A stretch of 64,000 nt of DNA from WRAU01 sp964277385 (GCA_964277385.1 OZ195520.1:1116001-1180000); one strand, 5' to 3'. Shown: positions 23,909 to 32,936, numbered from the stretch's first letter. The notes: generated from the letters alone by a model not told the origin. Translations and numbers: made by a program.

Positions 23909-24304
23909 TTAAATTGTTACTACTATCTCTACATCTTTAATTGGATATGAGATTTTATTTCTCTTAATATCTTTATCAATCATAAATTCAAGAGTTATAT
24001 AAATATCATCAGAAATATCATACGGATAAATTATATTTACCCTATCTTTTCTTTTTTGATTATATTCAGTTAATCTATTCATAACGCTATCTATATTCCA
24101 GCCATTATTTTGTATCATTGGAAAAATAAAGTCTGCACGGATAAAATATTGTTCTACATTAATGCCGTTATTTATAGGAAAAGCATCAAATCTACTTATT
24201 AATATCGCTAATTTGTTAGTTTTCGTTAATTCCTCAGCATTAAAATAGATATCTACCAAACCAAATATATTATTTATTTTCTCTACTATTTTTTGTTGTA
24301 ACAA
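23909..24304 (-). CDS. Tail terminator-like protein
   Basis: 131 aa with LAILISRFDAFPINNG and EQYFIRADFIFPMIQ strands and a C-terminal KDVEIVVTI, the general pattern of tail terminator/gpU proteins capping the tube. The start is TTG at 24304, overlapping the preceding gene by 19 bp; no in-frame ATG exists before the conserved region. Confidence 0.5.
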   Translation of the reverse strand: MLQQKIVEKINNIFGLVDIYFNAEELTKTNKLAILISRFDAFPINNGINVEQYFIRADFIFPMIQNNGWNIDSVMNRLTEYNQKRKDRVNIIYPYDISDDIYITLEFMIDKDIKRNKISYPIKDVEIVVTI

Positions 24305-24756
24305 TTTTTACTTCCTTTTACTTTAATATAGGTATTTATTGATCCCTCTAACTGTCCTGTTTCATAATATTTTTTATCAAAACCTTTTCTTTTTATTACT
24401 GATTTAGCATTATTTCCATAAATCTTATCTTCTACAGCTTGAACTAAAACACCTTTACCAAAATTCTTTAATCTTTGTACTCTGTTACCTTTTAAGTTAA
24501 ATAAATCCTGTAAAATTCTATATAGTGCCGGTTTAATTTTTGGATTTTTAACCGCTTTAGTAAAATAACCATCTAAATAAGTTGCTACTTCATCATTTGT
24601 TATCTCGAGCTCTTTACCTTTAGTTCCAATAGTTCCGCCATTCTTTTTTAACTTCTTTTTATAATTAGCTAATTTTCTTTTTGTAGAACTAGCCTCTATT
24701 CTTATAACCTTATTCTCAAAATAACTTTTAATCTGTTTAACCGCTTTCTCATCCAT
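24286..24756 (-). CDS. Tail completion / neck protein (HK97 gp10-like)
   Basis: 156 aa, basic, with DEKAVKQIKSYFENKVIRIE and a KKYYETGQLEGSINTYIKVK end. The final TGxLxxSI pattern is typical of HK97 gp10-like and virion morphogenesis proteins that join head and tail. It overlaps both neighbours. Confidence 0.55.
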   Translation of the reverse strand: MDEKAVKQIKSYFENKVIRIEASSTKRKLANYKKKLKKNGGTIGTKGKELEITNDEVATYLDGYFTKAVKNPKIKPALYRILQDLFNLKGNRVQRLKNFGKGVLVQAVEDKIYGNNAKSVIKRKGFDKKYYETGQLEGSINTYIKVKGSKNCYNKK

Positions 24757-25048
24757 TGCGAACTACTCCAAATAACACCTCTGTTGATGATTTATTCATA
24801 CTACTAAGATCAAATGGTATAGTTAAGCCTTTGTTCTTTGCATATAATCTAATAGCTTCAATATTATAAGGTGTTTGTGTGTTCCTTTTAAGTCGGTGCT
24901 TAATTATGTACAAAGTAGTATTGAATATGCTTTGTAAGTCTGTGCTTTTAAAGTCGTAAAGCTCACTAAAACCATTATATTCTTGCTCACTTAAAAATAC
25001 ATTATCAAATATTAATAATAATGAATCTACTTCTTCTCTTGTACTCAT
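24749..25048 (-). CDS. Head-tail connector protein
   Basis: 99 aa from MSTREEVDSLLLIFDNVFLS; the upstream TTG at 25054 was rejected in favour of ATG. Small helical protein between capsid and neck genes, as expected for a gp6-like adaptor. It overlaps the next gene by 8 bp. Confidence 0.45.
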   Translation of the reverse strand: MSTREEVDSLLLIFDNVFLSEQEYNGFSELYDFKSTDLQSIFNTTLYIIKHRLKRNTQTPYNIEAIRLYAKNKGLTIPFDLSSMNKSSTEVLFGVVRNG

Positions 25049-25122
25049 CTTCAATAACCTTATTTAATTAATTTATAGAGTGCTAAGACTTACCCAAACT
25101 TAACACTCTATATTAAATTACT

Positions 25123-26013
25123 TTAAGCAAAAGTATATCTATATGCTCTATCTTTGCTTATCATTTGTAATGATGGGGCTGTATAATAATGATATGTTAA
25201 TAACTCATCTCCCATGTCTTTTGTAGTAAATGTATTTGGAGATATTCCCCTATATAAAGTAGCAAAATTAGGATTAAATAAAACAATATCATTAGTTCCA
25301 AATCTAACTTCACTACCTATTTTATCAGAGGCCTCTCTTACATTATCTAGTACATATTGATTAACTAATTTATAATTCGCCATTGCATTAGGGAAAGTTT
25401 CCTCAAGGTAATCTATAGCTCTACCATACCTGAAACCTCCTGGACCTGATGATGGTATAGGTTTTCTTAATCTACATAATGCTCCAAATCCTATAAAAAT
25501 TATAGGTTCTTCCAAATTAAATTGACTATACTCATTTGCTAAATCTGTTAATATCTCGATATCTTCTTTCGCTTCCGTATCAATTCTTATTGAATCTTCA
25601 AGAAAACATCTATTATGATTACTAAACAAAGCAAAAGCATCATGTTGCATTGTTAAATAACGTACTGCCACACCTAATGCTTGGCTAATATCAACTTGAC
25701 CTCTAAGTGAATCTACTGTATTTTGTATTTTAAATAATTGTGGTGTATATCTTAATTCTCTAGTACCTACTGCATACTGTTTAGTATTATTAGATTCAAT
25801 CAAAGTACTAACGGCTTTAACATCATCCATCTTTAAGTCTGTAAACCTAGTTATTGAAGTTATATCTAAATCTTTATTATCTGTTACAACATCATTTATA
25901 GCTACATTTGCCAATATTGATTGGTATTCAACCGCAAAAATGCTAGGTTCTATCTGCTTTAAAACTGCTCTTGTATCTCTTAAATAACCTTTACTTCCAA
26001 AAATTGTACTCAT
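25123..26013 (-). CDS. Major capsid protein
   Basis: 296 aa. Size, position after decoration-type genes, and DLKMDDVKAVSTLIE, VGTRELRYTPQLFKIQNTVD and LDNVREASDKIGSEVRFGTN segments fit an HK97-fold capsid of the DUF2184-type used by Mu-like and related myoviruses. The C-terminal LLTYHYYTAPSLQMISKDRA is the usual end strand. It forms the icosahedral shell. Confidence 0.7.
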   Translation of the reverse strand: MSTIFGSKGYLRDTRAVLKQIEPSIFAVEYQSILANVAINDVVTDNKDLDITSITRFTDLKMDDVKAVSTLIESNNTKQYAVGTRELRYTPQLFKIQNTVDSLRGQVDISQALGVAVRYLTMQHDAFALFSNHNRCFLEDSIRIDTEAKEDIEILTDLANEYSQFNLEEPIIFIGFGALCRLRKPIPSSGPGGFRYGRAIDYLEETFPNAMANYKLVNQYVLDNVREASDKIGSEVRFGTNDIVLFNPNFATLYRGISPNTFTTKDMGDELLTYHYYTAPSLQMISKDRAYRYTFA

Positions 26014-26051
26014 TTTTTATATTCCTTTTTAATTTTTTAATATTTATATAC

Positions 26052-26477
26052 TTATAGTGCTGAATTAAATCCTATTCTTGCACCTTTTATGCTTGTACCA
26101 TCTGGCATTACTAAAGATACATTTTCTTCTGTTACCCATGCATTTAACTCAACTGCATCTTTAAATGTTGCATCTGTTGTTAATAAACCATTAGGGGTGC
26201 AATATGCTTTTTTATTTACTTTTACCTCACTTCCTTCTTCTATTTGTACAAAAACTCCATCTCCTAAAGTACAAATATCCGATCTAATAGAAAAATTATC
26301 TCTCCAAAGCTGACCTGCAACTCCCACTGCTCTATTTTCTTTATCCGCTTTAATCCAACCTTTTTCTGAATCTATCGCTACAAAAAAATATCCATAAGAT
26401 TCATTAGAAACTTCTTTAATATTCTGTGTTGTTGATATGTTTCTACTAAAATTTATCCATGTATAACTATCTGACAT
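26052..26477 (-). CDS. Head decoration / structural cement protein
   Basis: 141 aa, all-beta, with AVGVAGQLWRDN and GVFVQIEEGSEVKVNKKAYC, and TPNGLLTTD, patterns of DUF2190/Gp24-type cement proteins that stabilise capsids. It lies directly upstream of the capsid gene in the same operon. Confidence 0.55.
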   Translation of the reverse strand: MSDSYTWINFSRNISTTQNIKEVSNESYGYFFVAIDSEKGWIKADKENRAVGVAGQLWRDNFSIRSDICTLGDGVFVQIEEGSEVKVNKKAYCTPNGLLTTDATFKDAVELNAWVTEENVSLVMPDGTSIKGARIGFNSAL

Positions 26478-26497
26478 TATTTAACTCCTTTATTTAT

Positions 26498-26845
26498 TCA
26501 ATTCTCTAACTTTTTATTTACTTCTTCTACTTCAGTCGCTTTTACTTCCTCAATTGTTACAGATAACTCTATAACTTTCATTATTTCAGTAGACTTTACC
26601 AATATCTTTACTTTCCCTTTTGATACTCCTATAACTGTTATTTTATTTTTAGATAAATTTGCTTTTGCTTTAGCCTCGTCTTTGCTTTCTACTCTAATAC
26701 TTTCAATGCTTAATCCACCACTTACATCTACTTTAAAACTTTCTGTACCTCCTTCTTTTATATTTGCCGATGTCGGTGTTACATTAAAATCTCTTAAATC
26801 TGATACCGTTTTCTTTTTAGTTATTCTACCTATAACTCCTAACAT
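26498..26845 (-). CDS. Ig-like (Big_2-type) capsid-associated protein
   Basis: 115 aa from MLGVIGRITKKKTVSDL; AAAGGAGAT precedes this ATG, so the frame opening at 26878 was shortened. Residues about 17-95 form a Big_2/BID2-like Ig domain (FNVTPTSANIKEGGTESFKV, KANLSKNKITVIGVSKGKVK). Such domains decorate phage heads and can bind carbohydrates. The ATG lies two bases after the upstream stop. Confidence 0.65.
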   Translation of the reverse strand: MLGVIGRITKKKTVSDLRDFNVTPTSANIKEGGTESFKVDVSGGLSIESIRVESKDEAKAKANLSKNKITVIGVSKGKVKILVKSTEIMKVIELSVTIEEVKATEVEEVNKKLEN

Positions 26846-26846
26846 T

Positions 26847-27512
26847 TTAATCTCCTTTATCAACTTCACCTTTACCATCTACAATTATTGGAGTATCTTT
26901 ATCAACCCAAAGCTGGTAACCTTTAGAACTAGACTTTTTATTGTCAAATTCAGGATCATAACCCCATCTAATATATTCACTAACCTTAGGTTTTAAACTT
27001 GTATTCTTTGGTTGATGAGATAGGTTTGTATGAATTCCTTCTAATGAACTACTATGGTTTGCTGTATCAATTGTTGGTTTAAACAATTCTGCTACTTCAA
27101 ATGCTTTTGACAATTTCTCTTCGTTGATCTTTACAAAAGACATTGCATCTTCCGAATTTTTATAATCATCAAATAATTTTGCCAATTCAGGTTGAGAGTT
27201 TAAATAATTCTTATTATGAATATTATTTATAAAACTATGGTGCTTTAAAATCTTATAGTATTCTAGTTTTTCTTTAAGATAGCCATTGGTTTTATCGTTT
27301 AGATCAAATTTTTCATCAAAATGTGATTTATCAATATCTCCAAAAGGAGTTTTAAACTCTAATCTATCAACCTCATTTTGTAAATTTATTCTTTCTTTTT
27401 CTTGTTCTATTGCATCATTCTTTAAAGGATTTTTCTCTTTAGATTTATTATATTTTTCATGTAATTTATTTTTTATTGCTCTCATTGTCCTTGTTTTAAT
27501 TATGTACTTCAT
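26847..27512 (-). CDS. Putative capsid scaffold protein
   Basis: 221 aa, highly charged and helical (KNKLHEKYNKSKEKNP; DAIEQEKERINLQNEVDRLE), located before the decoration and capsid genes. This fits a scaffold or head assembly protein. No protease motif was found. It overlaps the acidic gene at 27496 by 17 bp. Confidence 0.4.
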   Translation of the reverse strand: MKYIIKTRTMRAIKNKLHEKYNKSKEKNPLKNDAIEQEKERINLQNEVDRLEFKTPFGDIDKSHFDEKFDLNDKTNGYLKEKLEYYKILKHHSFINNIHNKNYLNSQPELAKLFDDYKNSEDAMSFVKINEEKLSKAFEVAELFKPTIDTANHSSSLEGIHTNLSHQPKNTSLKPKVSEYIRWGYDPEFDNKKSSSKGYQLWVDKDTPIIVDGKGEVDKGD

Positions 27513-27753
27513 TTTTATCTCCCTCTTCTTCTAGCTTATCAATCGCTTCTTCTGTAGCTTCCGCTACGGCTTCAACAACCTCAGATTCAACATAATGAAT
27601 ATTTAATGCTTCTAAAATTTCTATAGTCTCCTCTATTTTTTCCTCCATGAATTTTTCTACTTCTTCCTCATTGGCTTCTTCTAGTTCTTCTATACTTTCC
27701 TCTACTAATGCTTCGGATAACTCTTCTAAATCTTCTTTTTCTATTTCACTCAT
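27496..27753 (-). CDS. Extremely acidic small protein, first gene of the capsid-tail operon
   Basis: 85 aa dominated by Glu (EEANEEEVEKFMEEKIEETI, EAVAEATEEAIDKLEEEGDK), predicted to be one long amphipathic helix. It could be a scaffold component or a nucleic-acid mimic; nothing in the sequence decides. It is the promoter-proximal gene of the operon governed by the late element at 27820-27842. Confidence 0.45.
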   Translation of the reverse strand: MSEIEKEDLEELSEALVEESIEELEEANEEEVEKFMEEKIEETIEILEALNIHYVESEVVEAVAEATEEAIDKLEEEGDKNEVHN

Positions 27754-27819
27754 ACAAACTCCTTAGATTTTCCATTTCGTAAGCACATAATAATTTGCAA
27801 TGCAACTTTTTTAAACTTT

Positions 27820-27842
27820 TTAGTTTTTATTCTTTTTACCTA
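27820..27842 (-). promoter_or_regulatory. Late-operon element, copy 3 (capsid-tail operon)
   Basis: Minus-strand TAGGTAAAAAGAATAAAAAC followed by TAA, 67 bp before the acidic-protein ATG. TATTAT-type -10 sequence lies between. Same block as copies 1, 2 and 4. Confidence 0.6.
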
Positions 27843-27894
27843 ATGGATTTCTCTAAGGAAAAACTATACTTTTTACGAAAATAGACCTAAAAAA

Positions 27895-27918
27895 AAAGAG
27901 GACTATATAGCCCTCTTT
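27895..27918 (-). terminator. Terminator after Bro cassette B
   Basis: Minus strand AAAGAGGGC, loop TATATA, GTCCTCTTT, then a long T run; same hairpin as at 5910 and 34662. Confidence 0.8.
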
Positions 27919-27945
27919 ATTTTTAAAATATGCTAAAGTAACTGA

Positions 27946-28563
27946 TTAATCAAAACTAAGTTGTTTGTATCTATCATATTTTATTAAACGAGAATTAAAA
28001 CGATATTCTCCTGAGTTCTTTTTAAATTCTAAACTTATTCTACTTATCTGTTTTATGTTATCTTTCATATTCTTAATTTCTTTTTCCATAAAATCTAAAG
28101 TTTTTAATGTGCTGCGAGAATAAACATCAATTATATTAGAATGTTCATATATCCAATTCATAGGATACTCTAAACTTCCAAACTCTAAATATTCGGGTTC
28201 TTCTTTATTTACACTATAACTTCCAGTTTTACGAATACTTGGTAATACTTCACTGGTTACCCATCTTTGAAATTTTCTTGCTGATTCTAAATTTGATTTT
28301 AAGATTAAACTGTATAATCCTGATTCGTTTACAATTATATGAGATTTACTACGCTTATCTGTTGAGGTCGTGTTTTGCGACTGCAATAAAACTGACTGTT
28401 TATCCTCTCTATGAACATGATTAATAATAGCATCTCTTGTATTTTTATATCCCAAAGCAATCGCTAATTCTTTTCCTAAAAACCATGGTTCGTTATCTAT
28501 TGTTAAATATTTTATATTGAATTCATTATTAGTAATCTGATTCAAAATTGATACATCTTTCAT
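27946..28563 (-). CDS. Bro-N family antirepressor-like protein (cassette B)
   Basis: 205 aa from MKDVSILNQITNNEFNIKYL, preceded by CAGGAAAAACAG; the frame opens with TTG at 28593 but ATG 28563 is preferred. The Bro-N domain (EPWFLGKELAIALGYKNTRD ... VNESGLYSLIL ... RKFQRW) differs from cassette A, while from WVTSEVLPSIRKTGSYSVNK to the end it is nearly identical. The pattern means variable DNA-binding heads on one constant C-terminal module. Preceded by a C4-like RNA at 28599-28695. Confidence 0.85.
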   Translation of the reverse strand: MKDVSILNQITNNEFNIKYLTIDNEPWFLGKELAIALGYKNTRDAIINHVHREDKQSVLLQSQNTTSTDKRSKSHIIVNESGLYSLILKSNLESARKFQRWVTSEVLPSIRKTGSYSVNKEEPEYLEFGSLEYPMNWIYEHSNIIDVYSRSTLKTLDFMEKEIKNMKDNIKQISRISLEFKKNSGEYRFNSRLIKYDRYKQLSFD

Positions 28564-28598
28564 ATCTGTTTTTCCTGTTTCATAAGGTTGCAAATTAA

Positions 28599-28695
28599 TG
28601 GTGGCGGGGACGCTGAAACCTCAAAACAGTATGAGTGAGATTATTTACCGCGAGTTTAACCAAGTGGCTATTGTATTCTCTGCCCTCCCCACCAT
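28599..28695 (-). ncRNA. C4-like structured leader RNA, copy B1
   Basis: Minus strand with closing pairs UGGUGG...CCACCA, GGGCAGAGAAU / AUCUC helix, and 3' hairpin CUCA...UGAG. The inner GNRA hairpin is replaced by a longer loop (about 22 bases), making this the largest copy. The promoter (TATGTT -10 at 28701-28696, TTGTTT -35 at 28722-28717) has a 15-bp spacer and may be weaker. Confidence 0.6.
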
Positions 28696-28809
28696 AACAT
28701 AAAATGCACCTATAAGAAACAAAACAAGCTAGTGCAAATTTTAAAATGATAAGAAAGTTTTTTTTACGATACTGCTTAAAGGGGTTTCATACCCTACAGC
28801 CTAATTATA

Positions 28810-29109
28810 CTACAAAAAAAGATTCGTAGTCAAGAATAAAAGAGGATAGTTATTAATTGTTAAAATTCTTACTTTATGATTATCAAACTGGAATAATTGA
28901 ATATTATTAGTCATTGATTGTTTTCCACCTTTTGTAAGGGTACCTATTTTACGGGTACCCTTTGGATTAAGTCTTGGTGTAACATTTTCCGACTTTCTAA
29001 TCCCTAATACTTTACATATATCCTTTAAATTAAAAAAGATTTCTTCTTTTTCTAATACTGTTCTTACTTGATTGTCTTGGAAATTAAAAATTGATAAATT
29101 GTTTTGCAT
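28810..29109 (-). CDS. Chimeric Bro-N fragment (cassette B, upstream gene)
   Basis: 99 aa. Residues 1-65 are a Bro-N start (MQNNLSIFNFQDNQVRTVLE ... GIRKSENVTPRLNPKGTRKI). At residue 66 a second Bro-N start follows in frame (MTNNIQLFQFDNHKVRILTI), the same peptide that forms the 29-codon ORFs of cassettes A and C. It then ends after LTTNLFL. Two Bro genes were therefore fused, probably by recombination, and the C-terminal module is missing. Confidence 0.7.
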   Translation of the reverse strand: MQNNLSIFNFQDNQVRTVLEKEEIFFNLKDICKVLGIRKSENVTPRLNPKGTRKIGTLTKGGKQSMTNNIQLFQFDNHKVRILTINNYPLLFLTTNLFL

Positions 29110-29146
29110 AATCTATTCTCCATTTTGAATTGGATATTAACATTAA

Positions 29147-29230
29147 TGGTGGCAGGAGGTTCAAAACTCAGAATAGTATGAGCGGAATTATTCGTAGTAT
29201 TGCTACTCTTATTTCTTCGCCCTCCTACCA
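29147..29230 (-). ncRNA. C4-like structured leader RNA, copy B2
   Basis: Almost identical to copy A1: closing helix UGGUAGGAGG / CCUCCUGCCA, inner AGUA-GCAA-UACU hairpin, 3' CUCA...UGAG hairpin. Promoter TTGTTT (29259-29254), 16-bp spacer, TATATT (29237-29232). Upstream to 29384 lies the conserved palindromic block (GGGTATGAAACCC at about 29310-29324) and no gene. Confidence 0.65.
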
Positions 29231-29384
29231 TAATATAAAATGCACCTATAAAGAAACAAAACAAACAATGCAAATTTTAAAATGATAAAAAGTATTTTTA
29301 ATTGGTATCATACAAAGGGGTTTCATACCCTACAACCTAATTATAAAATATTTCAACACTATTAGTCAAAAAAATAAGATAAAA

Positions 29385-29414
29385 AAGAGGTAAGACATTA
29401 TTTTCTTACCTCTT
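29385..29414 (-). terminator. Terminator of the Hsp20 gene
   Basis: Perfect 11-bp stem AAGAGGTAAGA / TCTTACCTCTT, 8-base loop, T run on the minus strand, 40 bp after the Hsp20 stop. Confidence 0.85.
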
Positions 29415-29453
29415 CTATTTTTTAATAAATTAATAATTTAAATCGTTTAACTA

Positions 29454-29858
29454 TTATTGAATACTAATTCTTTTAACGTGATTTTCTATATGTTTATGAT
29501 CCTCAATATCTATAATTAGCATTCCATCTTTTACCTCTGCATTAAGTATCTCAGCATCTGCACCAACAAAAAACGAATTATAAAAATTTGAAGAAAATCC
29601 TTGATATATATATTTATCTTTATTTTGCTCTTGCTGAATCGAACCTCTAACCATTAGTGTATCACCTTCAACGGTTATATCTATATCTTCTTTCTGAAAA
29701 CCTGCAATATTCAAAATTATTTGATATACACTATCTGATTTTCTTATAATATCATAATTTCCTGATCTTGTATTAAAACTTCCAAATGAAAATTTATCAT
29801 TAAAAAATTCATCTATAATTGAATCAAATCTTGAAAATGGTGTTAAAAAGTTTTTCAT
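29454..29858 (-). CDS. Small heat-shock protein (Hsp20/alpha-crystallin family)
   Basis: 134 aa from MKNFLTPFSRFDSIIDEFFN. The alpha-crystallin domain covers about 35-125 (YDIIRKSDSVYQIILNIAGF, EDIDITVEGDTLMVRG, AEVKDGMLIIDIEDH), as in IbpA. The ATG at 29858 follows GGAGG; the ATG at 29873 would place the Shine-Dalgarno inside the gene. It is a holdase chaperone for unfolding proteins. It has its own terminator and lies between Bro cassette B and the head genes, so it is probably cargo. The 239-bp upstream gap shows no clear heat-shock promoter. Confidence 0.9.
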   Translation of the reverse strand: MKNFLTPFSRFDSIIDEFFNDKFSFGSFNTRSGNYDIIRKSDSVYQIILNIAGFQKEDIDITVEGDTLMVRGSIQQEQNKDKYIYQGFSSNFYNSFFVGADAEILNAEVKDGMLIIDIEDHKHIENHVKRISIQ

Positions 29859-30112
29859 AATTAATTCCTCCATTGATAATATCTAATATTTCTCATTTAC
29901 ATTACTTATTTAGTACTTATTTTTAACTTAACAAGTACCTGTTTTAATTTTTTTGTAATCTTTTTTAAGATGGATTAAATAAAAAAATACCTAGTTATAT
30001 TCTGATTTAGAAAAATACGAAAATATAGAACATTTTCATCTAATTATAAAGTCATCTTTGCTAGTGATCATGCTTTTATAAAAGTTGATAATCAACATTA
30101 AAACTTGCCTAT

Positions 30113-30526
30113 TTAATCAAATAAAAATTCTTTCTCCACAAATTCAAATTTGCATCTACAATTATTCTGAAAAAATCCTTGCGTTAATGCTTCTTTTACT
30201 GTGATTACTTGATAATAATACTCCATATGGGACCTTCTAGGATTTTCACTATCACTAGGTAAAATTCTTATCGGACAAACATCAGGTAAAGATTTTACAT
30301 TATAGTAATTATTCCATGATTGAATGCTAGAATTTAATAAACTCTCTTGTGTTTTTTTCGTGCCTCCTCTTTTCTCTTGTTCTTTGATACTCTTTATAAT
30401 TATAGGATATTCACTAGGCGGAATATTCTTATTTTTCTTCAATATCTTCTTAATCTCTATAGGGGTTGCTTTAGAAATTTTTATATTGGGTATTTTCTTG
30501 AGGATATATTTCTCTAAATATAACAT
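30113..30526 (-). CDS. Head morphogenesis protein (Mu gpF-like, short)
   Basis: 137 aa. The C-terminal FFQNNCRCKFEF carries the NCRC motif of phage Mu F-like/SPP1 gp7-like minor head proteins, preceded by SENPRRSHMEYYYQVITV (RxxH segment). It is shorter than most family members, which have a longer N-terminus. It overlaps the portal stop by one base, as expected for the gene after portal. Confidence 0.7.
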   Translation of the reverse strand: MLYLEKYILKKIPNIKISKATPIEIKKILKKNKNIPPSEYPIIIKSIKEQEKRGGTKKTQESLLNSSIQSWNNYYNVKSLPDVCPIRILPSDSENPRRSHMEYYYQVITVKEALTQGFFQNNCRCKFEFVEKEFLFD

Positions 30527-31563
30527 TACTTAAATAATCCCAATATAATTTCTGTCATTTCTTTTCTTTCTTTCCCTTTCAAATATATGTTTACAGTACT
30601 TAATTGATTTAGGTACTGAAAAGCTACATCTAATTCCTCTACTGTTTTATAATATTCTATATCTAAAAGATCTTTTTTTTCTGATAATGGTATATCTAAG
30701 TATGGTATTAGTTGTTGTAATAATGGTAATGCATATTGTTGACCATAAACCTTAAACATTTTTATATTCTGTAAATGATCTTTATCACCCGTTGCATTTA
30801 ATCCTTGTGGTTGTCTACCTAATAAATACGTGATTGTAAAACCTGTTATTTTAGATATCTCCTGAGCTATAATTGTTTGAATATAATCAAAACTCTCAAA
30901 ATTAATCTGTGGAAAATCTATACTTGAGTTACTTGGTAAGTAGATACTTTCTTGCTTATCTAATTTTTCCCAAGATTCTAAAATTTTTTGTATTTCTTTC
31001 TCTAGTTCTTTTTTTACAATTTCAAAATTACCTTTCAATTGTCCAGGGTCTATCTTGAATATTGGTGATTGATTTGCTACAATAAGTGTTCTCATAGAAT
31101 TTAAAAAATCAGTATTTAAGTGTAACAATGGCTTTAATCCCTCTTCCCAATCCAGAGTTAAATATGGAGTTATTGATATTCTTGTTGAACCTATAGGAAC
31201 GTTTTGGATAAATCCACAAAACTTACCCTGTATATTTGTTGGTAAGGGCTTGCTTAATTCATCTGTTATACCTATTGGATAATAACTATCTGTATTAATA
31301 CCCATTGCACTCATAACCATAATGTCTAAAACGCTCCTTATCATAATACTATTTTTTTGCTTTGCTATTCCAAATAATCCTAAATTAAAATGTTCCTTAC
31401 CTTTAAAATTTAATAATAAAGAATCTCGGAATATTCTTTTATAAAAGAAAGTTAAAGAATAGTTTAAAAAGGTCTCATCAAATAGCGCCTTAAAACTTAA
31501 CCTTGAATCTGAGTTATTATTATTAGTACTTTTATTAAAAAACGGAATTTTTGGTGCTTTCAT
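30526..31563 (-). CDS. Portal protein (DUF1073-type)
   Basis: 345 aa. Diagnostic segment ISKITGFTITYLLGRQPQGL followed by NATGDKD matches the DUF1073 portal signature (LxGxxPxGLNATGExD). It would form the dodecameric DNA entry channel. It overlaps the terminase stop by one base and is somewhat shorter than typical DUF1073 portals. Confidence 0.85.
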   Translation of the reverse strand: MKAPKIPFFNKSTNNNNSDSRLSFKALFDETFLNYSLTFFYKRIFRDSLLLNFKGKEHFNLGLFGIAKQKNSIMIRSVLDIMVMSAMGINTDSYYPIGITDELSKPLPTNIQGKFCGFIQNVPIGSTRISITPYLTLDWEEGLKPLLHLNTDFLNSMRTLIVANQSPIFKIDPGQLKGNFEIVKKELEKEIQKILESWEKLDKQESIYLPSNSSIDFPQINFESFDYIQTIIAQEISKITGFTITYLLGRQPQGLNATGDKDHLQNIKMFKVYGQQYALPLLQQLIPYLDIPLSEKKDLLDIEYYKTVEELDVAFQYLNQLSTVNIYLKGKERKEMTEIILGLFK

Positions 31564-32936
31564 TATATTTCTAGTCCTTTATGGTAATATATGCCGTATG
31601 TTAGTGCATCGGCTTCGTTGTCGTTTTTATTTGAATTTAATACATAATTGAATAAGTTACTGAAAAATAATCTAGAATTAAGTATTTTTTTATAATTCCC
31701 TAATGAATATTCTAACTCTAATGTGTAATATGACATATAAGCATATAAAGATTGTGTTATTCTATAATTCTTATTAAGTCTTGGTTTATCTACTGTTACA
31801 TTAAATCCACTGCTTCTTTTTAAATGATTAGATAACCATTCTTGAGATAAGTTATTACCCTCTATAAAGCCCTCTTTTATATTCATTCTCTCTAAGATAA
31901 ATTCTATCTCTTCTATACAACTCTCAATACTCTCTTGCCATGAAAATCCTGTAAATACAAAAATATTACTCCTTATTTCTGTTACTATTGACATAGCACA
32001 TGTATCTTTTCCACCAAAAGCTGGGTCAATTGCAAATATTGTCTTATATTCAGATAAAGACCCTATATCTTCATATAACTCTAAGTTAGAGTAAACTAAT
32101 CCATTTTCAATTTCATTCGGGATCCCATACCATCTTTGATTAAATACTTTTTCATTTAATATACCTTTGGAAACTGATAACTTGTCTTCTTTATACTCAT
32201 TCCATAAACTTACATCCCTATATTCTTCTGTTAAATCTTTTATTGAAAACTCATTTTTACATACTAAACAACTCTTACGACCTTTAAAGTAACTTTCTAT
32301 AGGACTTTCTTTTGTGTACGGATTAAATAAACCTATAATCTTAACTTGTTCTTTAAAATGATTCCTCATTGTTGTAATTAGGGTATCTAAAATATCATAT
32401 GTTATAGTATTACATTCATCCAACAATAATAATCCGATATTCGTAAATACTTTTAGCTTGTTCTTTATACTTATAGAACTCTCAAAAGAACTTTTAACAC
32501 TCCTTACTCCTTTAAAAATTATTCTGTTGCTATTTAATTTGCATCTTATCTCTGTTCTTTTTATTTCAAATAAAACTTCTATTCCTAATAAATGGATAAT
32601 ATCTGTAAAAGCCTGTTGTAACTCTGTTGTACTATTCTCAAACTCCTTAAAACAAAGTACATCTGTTTTTTTATAGACAATATGCCATAATGCAATCTTT
32701 ATTGCTTGTGTTGTTTTACCTGTACCTCTACCCGTTGCAAACAAAAAACTATTATATACATTACTAAAATAAACCTTCTTAAATAGTTCTTTTATTCTAA
32801 AATAGCTATTATCTAATGATGTTTCTAATATCGCTTTTTCTTTCTTAAAATCCTTATTCTTATCTAATCCGTATTTTTTTGAATAAGTCTCTTTATATTT
32901 ATGGCCTAACTCTATATAACTTTCTATATTAACCAT
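31563..32936 (-). CDS. terL: Terminase large subunit
   Basis: 457 aa. Walker A GRGTGKTT at 69-76, Walker B LLLLDE at 169-174, motif-III-like GLFNPY near 202, and a nuclease domain with AIDPAFGGKDT (Asp304), EGNN, and a C-terminal NEADALTYGIYY. It drives ATP-dependent DNA packaging and cuts concatemers. It overlaps the small subunit and the portal gene by one base each. Confidence 0.95.
   Translation of the reverse strand: MVNIESYIELGHKYKETYSKKYGLDKNKDFKKEKAILETSLDNSYFRIKELFKKVYFSNVYNSFLFATGRGTGKTTQAIKIALWHIVYKKTDVLCFKEFENSTTELQQAFTDIIHLLGIEVLFEIKRTEIRCKLNSNRIIFKGVRSVKSSFESSISIKNKLKVFTNIGLLLLDECNTITYDILDTLITTMRNHFKEQVKIIGLFNPYTKESPIESYFKGRKSCLVCKNEFSIKDLTEEYRDVSLWNEYKEDKLSVSKGILNEKVFNQRWYGIPNEIENGLVYSNLELYEDIGSLSEYKTIFAIDPAFGGKDTCAMSIVTEIRSNIFVFTGFSWQESIESCIEEIEFILERMNIKEGFIEGNNLSQEWLSNHLKRSSGFNVTVDKPRLNKNYRITQSLYAYMSYYTLELEYSLGNYKKILNSRLFFSNLFNYVLNSNKNDNEADALTYGIYYHKGLEI

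Noticed and set aside
30054..30100. Palindrome GTTGATAATCAAC downstream of the head gene as a terminator
   Set aside because: The arms are adjacent, with too little loop for a stable hairpin.
29874..30112. Heat-shock (sigma32) promoter for Hsp20
   Set aside because: No sequence resembling the CTTGAA / CCCCAT pair at proper spacing was found; only weak AT-rich sigma70-like boxes.
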